DNA of 64,000 bases from Ignelater luminosus (lineage: Eukaryota > Arthropoda > Insecta > Coleoptera > Elateridae). Made by a program: the position numbers and the translations under genes. Numbering within the stretch: position 1 is the stretch's first letter; the number at the start of each line of letters is the position of its first letter. Shown here one piece after another: positions 44,545 to 54,904 of the stretch. Location of the stretch: the NCBI GenBank assembly GCA_011009095.1, contig VTPC01091019.1:112870-176869 (forward strand), read 5' to 3'. The notes beneath the pieces were generated by a model. The model had not been told where the DNA came from and did no database searches. It saw nothing but the letters and a program-made list of their open reading frames with translations.

Positions 44545-47422
44545 GTCATAAGAGTAATGAGAAAGTGAAAAAGTTTCCATCTTTTTAAAAATAATAAAGT
44601 TATAAATTCCATATCTTTTTTCTCTGCCATTTAAAGGTTTTTCCATAAAATATTTTTTTTCTCTGAGGCCTCATTTTTATGATATGGGCTGTCATAAGAG
44701 CAACACTCGAGGTGTATGAGTAACACAATCCAATTAGCTTCACTATTCAGTTTTTATTTTGATATTACAAGTCCACAGACATATTGGTTTGCACTTGGGA
44801 AGTTATTTTATTATAAATAATATGAAATATTGATAAAAAAGATCAAATTACAAAGAATCGGAGTTAAGGGAAAGAAATGGATGAAGTTATTAGTTTTAAA
44901 GTATTTTATTCTCATTTGACGTCTCCAATTGCATATTTTTTACTTTTCGATTACTCTATCCCCACCGCATATTCCTTATAATAATAAGTATGAGCTCAGT
45001 TTCAGTTGCCATTTAGATTTTGAACAATCAGTGTGTTGTAGTAGTTTGTTTATACAGTGAGTCATAAATAGTTTTAATGTGGAGGAGAAAAGAAGGGCAA
45101 GTTCAGGACATAAAGGTGAGCAGGGTTATTTCAATAGAGTGAAAACAAAACGTATTATATTTCCAAAAGGCTCAGAGAAAGAAAGAGCGACGCTGAAGAA
45201 AGAAAGAAGAAAAACAAAAATGCCAAAAAGAGTAAGAAAACCTATACACCTCAAAGTTTAGTGTTGCCTTGTTCTCCAAGAAGGTGAGTTTTAGCTATTC
45301 AAAGACTCGTGAATCAAAACGGCACAAGATCTTAAAATATATTGTTACAAAATTTTATAAAGCGATTAAATTAACCGGGTAGATCCTACAGCGAAAAATG
45401 CGTCAATAAGGCGCAATATTTTAAATTAGAGACGTCACCTGCTCTATCCGATAAAGGAAGGAACTTTCTTTAAGGAGTTGCATTCAGACGTTGAGATTAG
45501 AAGGTCCTCTTTTGCATCTCTCAAACCTCTTTATATCAAACCTTACGGGGATATCTCACATCACGTCTGCATATGCATGTATCAAGAAAATTTTAAGAAT
45601 CTTTATAGCATTATGAAGCTTAAGATCCCTTCCTTTAAACTGTCAAAGACTTCCTCGAATCAGTAAGGTGCTATATAAATTCTTATAAATGTGTGAATTC
45701 TACTTGCTTAGAATGCTCTACTGTCACAAACATGATATTTACTTTAAACGAGAATGATGAAGAAGTTTAATACGTGCAGAGATCCTTTTTAAACAACGGG
45801 TATGAGCAAATAAAAGTAACCAAACCCTTATCTGAAGCACTAAATGACCTAAGGCTACAGTTAGATAATAAACTTAAGATCTCAAGAATATTTTAGAGAT
45901 TCTATAAAATCATCGACTTATTCTGAGATGGCCATGCAGGTCGAGTGTGAAGAAAGTTATACTTGTTTGTACCAACAAGAGATGCAGGCTGCTCTATTTA
46001 CATGCGTCATTTGGTGTGGGCCAAATGATTCAGCCTGTAGTTACGTTGTCGCTTGTGATGATATAACTCATGATAAGTATTGTATTAACGTTTTTTTTTA
46101 AGAAAAAAAAGATACTACACCACTACCTCAACAAACATCCTAGGATGAAGAACTTACAATTTTTTCGGATGGTGCAGCTTCCTAGTTCAAACCAAAATAT
46201 AATTTTAAAAATTTGTTTAACATAAAAAGTAAATTCAACTTGAATTTTGAACAAATTTTATTACCAGTAAAACAAAAGTAAATGCTATATTTTGCTCAGT
46301 ACAAGAGGTTGTAGAAAGCAAACCAGATATGAGCATTTTTTGGGAAGATGCTCCTACAGTTAAGGGAACTCAAAGGTTCCACGACGTTGAAGTAGTCAGT
46401 GACTACCCTTCCCTAAGGTTCGTCAATTTTCCTGGGGCTTCAAACCCGATTTTGGTGGAATACACAGTTGAGGCAATGCGGCGAAATCAAGATGTAAAAT
46501 TGACAACCATGTAGAGACACAGGACGAGGAAAAAATGGAAGAAGAAAGCATAACTTATGAAGATTGCAAAAGAAAATGGATGCTGTGATGTCCGTATGAT
46601 AAGGACTGGCTGCCAGGGCTTATAGAGGAGCAAGAAGAGAATTTAGTCTATGTAAACTACATGAAGGCTGTAGGGCCCTCTACTCTTGATAAGAACAAAA
46701 TTGGCTTTTTAAGTAAATAGGTGGAGTTAAAAGCTCATCCACAATTAATTTCTTCCACAGGGAGAGGAGAAGTTTATGTTCTTTCTAAAAATGATTATAC
46801 ACGAGTTTTAGAAAAATATTTTGAATGTTGTATTTAAAAAACAAATCTAAATTGTCTAAATGTGTCAGTGTTCGTTATTATTATTTCTTTTATTGTTTTT
46901 GAATAAATGTAATAAATAAATACTCAATGCATGTTACCTTACGACTTTACCTAAAATACAATGCAGGAAAAATAAACATTTCATCTTTAAATTATTGTAA
47001 TTTCTAAGAGGTTGTCGTAAGAGTAACACTAAATTCAATGGTCATAAGAGTAACGTGACGACCCAAGGAAAACATTTTGTTGTGCTCATAACTTTCAAAA
47101 TTCTTCTGTAAAACACTAGTGGGGCTTTAACTAACTAGGATTCTGTAGGTGTAGCCAGATATTTTATAGATAGTTTGATAGTTTCAGAGCAAATTAACTC
47201 TCAAATTTATGTGACAGAAATGGCGGATTTCTGATGCTATAGGAATAATGCATTAAATTATTTTTATTGAGAAAACTATTTAGTCCAACTAGTTGGAAAT
47301 TATGGGTCTCAAAGTTTCATACATCCTGAAGACTGTATTAGATATTCAGTGATTTTTTTTTAGTAGTTTTTGTGGAAAAAATAAAACGTGCTGAGAAACG
47401 TGTGAAAATGTCATAAGAGTAA
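44545..47422. repeat. five direct copies of GTCATAAGAGTAA around a dead transposase-like ORF
   Basis: Copies at 44545-44557, 44691-44703 (one mismatch, GAGCAA), 47014-47027 (GTCGTAAGAGTAAC), 47041-47054 and 47410-47422. Some share extra context: AAAATGTCATAAGAGTAAT for the first and last, and AACACT after the second and third. All point the same way. They bracket the decayed ORF at 45450-46840 and could be subterminal transposase-binding repeats of one element. No matching inverted copies were found. Confidence 0.75.
45450..46840 (+). pseudogene. decayed transposase-like gene (ENY...SDGxxSQFK type)
   Basis: Fragments in order: EIRRSSFASLKPLYIKPYG and HHVCICMYQENFKNLYSI (45478-45666). CVNSTCLECSTVTNM follows near 45690, then MQVECEESYTCLYQQEMQAA and LFTCVIWCG with CDDITHDKYCINVF (about 45935-46100). 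IFSDGAAS then FKPKYNFKNLFN (about 46160-46230), MSIFWEDAPTVKGTQRFHDV (46329) and RGEVYVLSKNDY (about 46770) close it. The order matches a family of RNase H-like proteins common in insect and other animal genomes, with DFxENY and FSDGxxSQFKN motifs. I know no settled name. Multiple stops and shifts. An upstream Lys/Arg-rich ORF at 45079-45261 may be its N-terminus. Confidence 0.62.
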
Positions 47423-47594
47423 TATAGACAACCCCATTTATAATTATGACGCTATATATTCAAGGTTAAAGAAGATTGCTCTTTTTGGCTTTGACTAATA
47501 TCTGCTTCTGTGCAGAGATTAGAAATAATTATTTTACATCCTAACCCATGATCATTTCTTTATCTCTGTCAAGAAGATTATATATACTATAGCT

Positions 47595-49188
47595 CTACAA
47601 GCCTAGTAGACCCATGGCTTGTTTTACTATCTTCTGCCACTGCTTTCTATTTTTCCCTTTTTGCTTCCATTCGGACACTCCTAATTTCCTCAAATCTTCT
47701 TCTACGTCTTTCCTCCATCTCAACGTTGGCCTTCCTTTTCTTCTTGTCCCGCCTATGGTATGTTCCAGTACCGCCTTGGTCGCCCTTCCCTGTACCATCC
47801 TCTCTATGTGCCTTGCCCACTTTAGCCTGTGTACTTTAATTACACTTACCACGTCCAGTTCGCTATACAAGTCCTTTAATTTTTCATTTGATCTTCTTTC
47901 CCATCTTTCCCCTACCCTTTTCCACCATAAATTTTCATAAGAATCTTTTGTTCCCATATCCCCAATTGTTTTTGTTCTACTTTTCCCATTGTCCACGTTT
48001 CACTCGCGTACGTCACTGCTGGTCTGATAACTGTCTTGTACACTCTTACTGTCACTGTTCGCGAACAGATTTTTGATATTAGCACCTTGTTCAACGCATA
48101 CACACATTTGTTCGCCGCCACTAATCTTGCTTGTATTTCTTCTGTAACGTTTCGTTTTCTTGTAAATATGGCTCCAAGATATGTGAACCTGTCTACTTCT
48201 TGAAATTTATATTCTCTACCTTGTTCCGTCCTTATCCTTAGATAACTGTTTTGACTAAATCCTTCCTCTGTCCATGTCATATATCTCGTCTTATTTTCAT
48301 TAATATACAAGCCCATTTTCCACGCTGCCTTCTCTAGCCTTTTTATCACATTTTCCAGTTCAGTTTTGCTTCTTGTTATCAGAACTACGTCGTCTGCATA
48401 AGCTAGACATTGGTGTCGCTTGTGATAAACTAAACCTGTTCTATTTATTTGTGCTTCTCTCATTATTTTTTCCAGTGCCGAGTTAAATAATATTGATGAC
48501 ATCCGATCTCCTTGTCGTAATCCACTCTTTACTTTGAACCCTCTGGATAATTTCCCTCCTATTTTGACCATATTTTATGTGTTCTTTAGCGTCATTTGTA
48601 CTAATTTTATCAACTTATTGCCAATTGCTATACTTTTTAGAGCACTATATAGTCGCTCTCATATTATGCTATCATAAGCTTGCTTGAAATCTATAAATAT
48701 TATAAAAGTGTCTCTTGTATTTGCGACTTTCTGCTTGTATTTCTCTCATAATAAATATTTGGTCAGCAGTTGACCTTCCTTTACGAAAACCGCATTAATA
48801 GTCTCCAACTATTCTTTCCATTGCATCTTTTAATCTATTTTTATGCATATTGCCAAAATTTTCTATGTTACTTTAAGTAGTGCTATGCCCTATAGTTTCC
48901 GCAATCTGCTTTTGTACTCTTCTTATGTAATGGGCATATCACTGCACTGCTCCATTCTTGAGGTATTTCTTCTGCTATTCATATCTTTCTTATTAGGCAT
49001 TGTAAGCTCTTCTCTAGCCCTTCCTCCCCTTCTTTGAACAGTTCTGCTGTCAGATCATCTTTACCAGGACTTCTGTTATTTTTTAAATTTCTAATTATTT
49101 CTCTTATCTCATTCACGTCTGGTGGTTGTTCTTCCTTTTCAGTGTGCTTCTCTTCTAATACCTGTTCTTGATTTTCATATTCTCCCAC
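47595..49188 (-). pseudogene. LINE E reverse transcriptase, frameshifted
   Basis: Fingers at 49188-48979 (EIREIIRNLKNNRSPGKDDL then TAELFK). TFIIFIDFKQAYDSI near 48700 has the first catalytic Asp. Open 48571-47912 has SGLRQGDRMSSILFN, the LAYADDVVLITRSK box (intact YADD) and RFTYLGAIFTRKRN. The C-terminus (47996-47595) reads LKWARHIERMVQGRATKAVL then GTRRKGRPTLRWRKDV. Catalytic residues survive; the frame breaks near 48580, 48660 and 47950. Confidence 0.84.
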
Positions 49189-49373
49189 GTCTTCTAATTC
49201 CGCATTATTTAACTCCTGGAAGTATTCCGCCCATCTTTCTAAAATCGCGATTTCTTCCGCAATTACTTCTCTTTTTCTATCTTTATAGAGTATTGTTCTT
49301 GGCAGATACCCTTGTTTTTCTTTTCTTACTCTCTGGTATAGATTTCTAATTCCTTTACTTCTATATGCGTCTT

Positions 49374-50546
49374 CTATTTCCTTAATTTTCTTCTCTTTGA
49401 ATTTTCTTTTTTTTCTCTCATTGTTTTCTTACATTTTCTTCGCTGCTCTTTATATATTTCCTTTTCTGTTTCAGTTTCTCTATTTAACATATTCATTCTT
49501 ACTTTATTTCGTAATTTTAATTCAGTTTCACATTCGCTGTCATACCACTCTTCTCTTTTCCTGTTATCCTTATTCATGCTTTTTCCTGCCGCTTGTGGCA
49601 TAGTTTGCTCAATTTTCTTCCACCCTTCCTCTATACTTTTATTTCCTATTATTTCACATTTTTCTTGCAATACTTTCCTATATTTTATCTCTTTTTTTGG
49701 AGTTTGTACCCTTTTTAGGTTTATACCCTTATCCCTTTCTGTTTTCTTTTTGCTTGTTAGAGGTACTATCTGTTTCATTTTAACTCCTAGTAAAAGATGA
49801 TCACTATCTGTATCCAATTCTCTATATGTTCTAACATTTGTGACGCATAAATCATCTTTCTTATTAATTAGTACATGATCTGTTTGATTTATGTGTCTAC
49901 CATCTGGTGCTCTCCACGTGCCTTTATATATACCCTTTCTCTGAAAATAGGTGCTTTTAATTCTCATATTCTTTCCTATTGCAAAGTCTATTAATAGCTT
50001 CCCATTCTCATTGAATCTCACATGTTTAGCATATTTTCCGATTGTTGGTCTAAATACTTCCTCTTTTCCTATTTGTGCATTTGCATCTCCCAAGGTTATC
50101 TTAACGTCATACTCTGGGATGCTGTTGTATTCCATTTTTAGTTGACTATAAAATTCTTCTTTAATTGTCATATCAGCATCTTCCGTTGGTGCAAGTATAT
50201 TTATTAAACTAATTTTTTGATACCGCCGTATTCTCATGTAGCACATCCTATTTGTAATTGGTTTAAACATGATTATTAATCCTTTAAGGTTGCTGTTAAC
50301 TAAAAAACCTGTACCAAATCTCCTGTCCTTTCCCCCACTGTTAAAAAAAATGTAGTTCTCCACTTGTGTTATTTCATTCTCTTTTTGTTTTGTTTCCTGT
50401 ACTGTGATTATGTCTAATTTATAGCGTTTAATTTCTTTTATTAAATTCTTAATTGCTCCTTCCTCATTTAAGCTTCTCGCGTTTATGGTTTCTAGAAATA
50501 TTTTTCTTGAGTTTTTCTTTATTTCATGTTTATTGTCCATTGTCAT
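49374..50546 (-). CDS. LINE E APE endonuclease and linker, 390-codon ORF
   Basis: All diagnostic boxes are present: INARSLNEEGAIK (about 21-33), Glu51 in VQETKQ, GDANAQIG (153-160, usually GDFNA), GTWRAPDGRHINQTDHVLI (209-227, TW and IDH/TDH box) and DSDHLLLGVKM (247-257). This enzyme nicks the target to prime reverse transcription. The rest is a Lys/Arg/Glu-rich linker to the RT, cut off by a frameshift. The reading frame is intact for the whole nuclease, unusual here. Confidence 0.85.
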   Translation of the reverse strand: MTMDNKHEIKKNSRKIFLETINARSLNEEGAIKNLIKEIKRYKLDIITVQETKQKENEITQVENYIFFNSGGKDRRFGTGFLVNSNLKGLIIMFKPITNRMCYMRIRRYQKISLINILAPTEDADMTIKEEFYSQLKMEYNSIPEYDVKITLGDANAQIGKEEVFRPTIGKYAKHVRFNENGKLLIDFAIGKNMRIKSTYFQRKGIYKGTWRAPDGRHINQTDHVLINKKDDLCVTNVRTYRELDTDSDHLLLGVKMKQIVPLTSKKKTERDKGINLKRVQTPKKEIKYRKVLQEKCEIIGNKSIEEGWKKIEQTMPQAAGKSMNKDNRKREEWYDSECETELKLRNKVRMNMLNRETETEKEIYKEQRRKCKKTMREKKENSKRRKLRK

Positions 50547-50744
50547 CGCCTTTGTCGTTATCCCGTTATCTACCTCTGTCCCGTTTACATTTAGTTTTTT
50601 GTATGTCTTTTTGCAATCACGTTATCTTTTCGTTCCACTCCCATACTTCATCATTTACAATTAATTTTTTGTATCCTATTTTTACGGTGTTTCTTTTTTC
50701 TCTTTCGTTTCTTGCCTTGTTTCTCAATATAGCCCGTACAGAAG

Positions 50745-50766
50745 ATTAATTAATTAATTAATTAAT
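50745..50766. repeat. (TTAA)n tandem at LINE edge
   Basis: About five tandem TTAA units directly upstream (minus sense) of LINE E. Similar short runs sit at 33097-33114 and 37030-37046 around LINE F. They could be preferred landing sites or tail-derived repeats. Confidence 0.75.
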
Positions 50767-53576
50767 ATCTTGAGCTATATTAAGGGGATCAATGGAGAGC
50801 AAAGCCCGACCTTGGGCCACCGAAGATGTTTATTAAAGAGTACAGACAGATCTATGTTTATATTTTTATGTTCCTAAACTAACGTTAACAGACTGTTTGG
50901 CCGAAAGTAATCCATTTCCCTCATATTTACCATGTTCTAAATTTACTGCGTTTAGTCATTTCGCCAATTTAGATTTTTTTTAAATTTATATTTTATCTGA
51001 ATATACAGTACTTTTCATATAAATACCAGTCCAAGATACCCCTTGCATTTTGGCAAGGTGCTTTCCCTCTGTATGGTATATATATTTTTTCAGGATTATT
51101 ATTTTTTCTGCTTTATGCTCGAATACAGGTTGCTGAAACATTTTAGCACACCACACCCAAACATAGCACTTGCTTACTACTTTGTATATCGATTCCTTTT
51201 TTTCTTTAATGTCTGTGCTCCAGCCACGTAAGAGGCTTTTGCTGATTAATTTAGCAAGCTAACAATTTTTTTTATATTTCTATTAGTTGAACGCAGATTG
51301 CTGCTCTTACTTATCTATGCAGGGACTATAATGTTTATGACGGGAGCGTATAGCCTGACCCATGTTTGTATGTATTGATAAAGAAGGTTAACAGAGAGCA
51401 AAGCCCGACCAATGCAGCGCCGCAAGTAGCTTGTGGAAGCATGCATTGTCATCGTTCCCAAATGGTGCAGATTTCTAACCAGCCAGGATCTTTCGAGAGG
51501 GAGAGCGAAGAACGGTTAATAATGTTGGGGGGCTTACTAACCATAAAATAACATTAAATACAGCCATGCAAAAAAAGCGACTTTATTTATTTTGAGTAAC
51601 GCAAGTAAAAAAAGAAAAGCAGATATATTAGGTTAATTAAACAAAGAGAAAAACGATATCATTTCATAAACAAATAGTAATTTAAATCTGAAAATAGTTA
51701 TAATCCACCAAAATCTTGTAAACCATCCCCACGTGATATATGGTACTAAGGCAATTTGCTAATGTATAAGAAGTACCATAAAAAGTAAAATGAACTAAAA
51801 AAATTATGTAATCATATAAAACTATTTTAAAACTTTTAAAAAGAATAGCAAAACCTAAAACGTTATTAAACTGAAATTTAACTGTTGTAGACATTAAATG
51901 TTTAAGATTTTATTACAACTACAACATGAAAACAATTTATTCCATTGTAGAACAACCTCTCGGTATAGTATATGCAGTGCAAACAAATTTAAACACTGAA
52001 GATTACTTCTAAATTAGTTTTGAAAAATGTATAGCGTGTTTGAACTTTATTAACAGTAGGGATTTAGAGCTTTCTCGGAATTTATTAGAAAACTTAATTT
52101 CCAAAAAAGTTCAGTTCATTCAAAGTACACTTAATCTTGTGTATACTGTCCTAAGCTGACAATATGGACATGATAAAGTAAGAGTGAACAAGATTTCTTG
52201 GAAACTCACATGGATTAATTTAATTTTTTATGGATTTTAACTGGCATACTAATAAATTGAAAAAGAATTTATCGTAATATGCAAGTTAATTAAACTCCCT
52301 TCACTTGCAGGTGAAAACGACCGTGTAACAACGTAACAGCGTACTGTACCATATATGAGACCACAAGTAGTGAATTCTAGCAAATACACCAGAAAATTGG
52401 TAGCAAAAGCTATCCTTTATTATGTTACTTTGTTATGTCAGCCTTTCAAGTCTGACTTGTATATGTACATGATATTGAAGCTCTGTCGGCATGTACTTCA
52501 TCAAAAACACTCAACTTAACATATTTCTAGAAATAATCAGTTTTGTAAACAACTCTTACACATATATAAACTTTTTATTTACTTTATAGATACCGTCGAA
52601 GGGCAACCTGATTGCAGAAAAATGGTTAAACCCAGTTTTTCACTTCAAACTGATTTTTTCTTAGATAGTAATATCTTTAGCTCTTACGTATGATTAACAT
52701 TCAAGATTATCAGAACTTAGTTCTAGGTCGTAATAATAAACATAACTTATGTATTGTACATAAAGTGGGCTAAGATTATTCTGCCTTGCACCTATCGAGC
52801 AAACTGCTTGGGTGTAGCAAATGCTTTTTAGATTCACAGGAACGACGGGAAAGCTATTAATGTTATTAATGAATATAATTTGCGCGTAGTCTAATTAAAA
52901 TATCTTGAAAATACAGAAAAACCTAAAATTGAAAAAGTATTCTGTTTTTATTACTTGCTATTTAATATATTTTTCGAATAAAAAAAAAATTAATTAGCAC
53001 TTGCCCCAGACAATATAAAACGGAGCTCATTAATACGAAAACTTGATTGAAGTAGAAAACAAATGTTACAGCTGGAAAACTTATTGGTTTTGACAAACAA
53101 AATTACGCTCCTGCTAAGTCATCAATTATTACAAACTTTGTTAGTGTTAATAAATGATGAATTATTACACTAGTACACCATTATTCTTAAAACGTCTACA
53201 ATTTCAGAAAACATTTTGTTCAAGATTAAATCATAAATAGGAAAAATAAAAATTTAATAAAAATAATTTCCCGGAAAGTAGAAGCATGAAAAATGCTGTA
53301 ATTACAGCAGTTATTAAACCCATAAATACTACAAATGCAGACGATAATTGGTTTTTTGTGTACACACATTTGTCGAGCGAAAATGAAAATAAAATTGATA
53401 AAATTCAAAGTAGTACATAAAAATCGAAGTTGATATAGTGGCTGTAATGTTGAAAATGGTCTGAGAAAATTGATTTTGGTTTTAATTTATATGTAATATT
53501 ACATTTACGCATGTTGTTTGATATTATGTTTAATTTCCATTGTAAGATGTGTACCTCACATGTTAATTTGTTTCAG
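50767..53576. other. intron, no gene; one exact 17-bp repeat
   Basis: GAGAGCAAAGCCCGACC occurs at 50795-50811 and again at 51394-51410 in otherwise different context. Otherwise AT-rich with nothing recognised, ending in the TTTCAG acceptor before 53577. Confidence 0.45.
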
Positions 53577-53729
53577 GTACTGCGTCAAACAACACTTCCT
53601 ATTGTTCCTACTCGACACCAAACATTCCAAAGACAATTATCTCATCGCTTGGAAATGCCATCGACAATTCAATTCAGTATTTGCAGTCTAGAACATAGAA
53701 GCGATTCCAGTATTGTTGGTCTCATAAAG
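53577..53729 (+). CDS. synaptotagmin-like linker exon
   Basis: A 153-bp exon, phase 0 at both ends, with acceptor TTGTTTCAG and donor AAG|GTAAGA. It encodes 51 residues starting VLRQTTLPIVPTRHQTFQRQ and continuing LSHRLEMPSTIQFSICSLEH to VGLIK. Phase matches the end of the 16149 exon. Polar linker with conserved LP and RQLSHRLE-type segments, as in the region before C2A of insect Syt-alpha/beta-class proteins (from memory). The next exon would be expected to start with PELY-like residues and C2A; none is seen up to 64000. No other ORF near it looks coding. Confidence 0.65.
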
Positions 53730-54904
53730 GTAAGACACGTAGAATGCATTGCAATATCATCCTGTGCGATTGCTTTGCAGTAAATTTCACTTTAATATAT
53801 AGACAATGCACTTTATGTCTGACATGTATTATTTGAAAATATGAATTTAAAAGAAATATTGCTATTCATTTTACAATTGCATGAGCGAATATCCACGGAA
53901 GAAAAGTCACAACTGTCAGTTTAATGATTTCTAAACTTTTAAATTTCCGTCTTTAATAACTTGCGATCCCTATTTGTTATCTCGCAAATACAAAGAGAAG
54001 TAAAAAACAAAATAAAATGTTTTCTGTTCCTTGGAAAATTATTTCGTGACAGTTTTGAATTGTCGTAATTAATTAAATACAGAAAAAAAAGGTTTTTTAA
54101 GTGAGTTTAATGAAAGGAATGAAACGTCAACAGCAAAAGAATACCTCACAAAAGACCCTAAATCCTTACTTTGATAACCGCTCAGCGTTTTCTTTATGTT
54201 TTATTAATTTCGTGTTTTTATTTGTATTTTAATTAGATGCGCATTTTTTATTTGTTTGTTTTAACAATTATAAATAATAATTAGGAATATTGTGTTGTGT
54301 TCGTTGTATAAAACAAGCAGAATTATATTTGACTTTTAATCAAAATATTTTTTTTTCGTTTGGAAGGGGATTTGGAACTTTTTTTTATTCGAGTCTGGAA
54401 TAAAAACATAATCGCAAATTTGATCTCATATTCATTATAAACTTTCTTGTTATCATTTTTGAAATTAATCCCAAACTCTCATGAAGAAATGTAGAAATTC
54501 GTAGTGATTCAGCCACTCATATATGAAATAATTGGCATAATTCATAATTCACTCATAAGAATGTCCCACATGCACAAGAATGGAACACTCTGTATATTTT
54601 TATATGCTTGAATGTCAAATTAAATTATGTATTGACTAACAGCAAGTTGTGCTTAACTAAGATCACTTCTTTTCAAAATAACTTTGATATTTTACACTGG
54701 TTATTATTTACTGAAGAAAATTAGTAGTTTAGGGCTACCACAGCTCTAAATTCATCTGCACAAGAATCTATCAAATAAATAAAAGTTCTTAGAACTTTCA
54801 ATATCAAACGCTTTTTTTAGGTTTTGATAATTTTCTTGACTGATCAATTTCGAGAATGGCACACCTGCATAAACCTTTTGTACTAGGTTTTGTTAAAGGC
54901 CTGT
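53730..54904. other. intron, no gene
   Basis: AT-rich, with no ORF of note. Follows the GTAAGA donor at 53730. Confidence 0.5.

Larger units (their letters stand above)
47590..50740 (-). mobile_element. near-complete APE-type LINE, family E
   Basis: Minus strand, about 3.15 kb with endonuclease (50546-49374), linker and fingers (49188-48979), RT palm and thumb (about 48750-47912) and C-terminal domain ending in a stop near 47595. Only a few frameshifts separate the blocks. The upstream edge abuts a TTAA-type tandem at 50745-50766. No obvious poly(A) tail was seen at the 3' edge near 47590. Confidence 0.85.
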
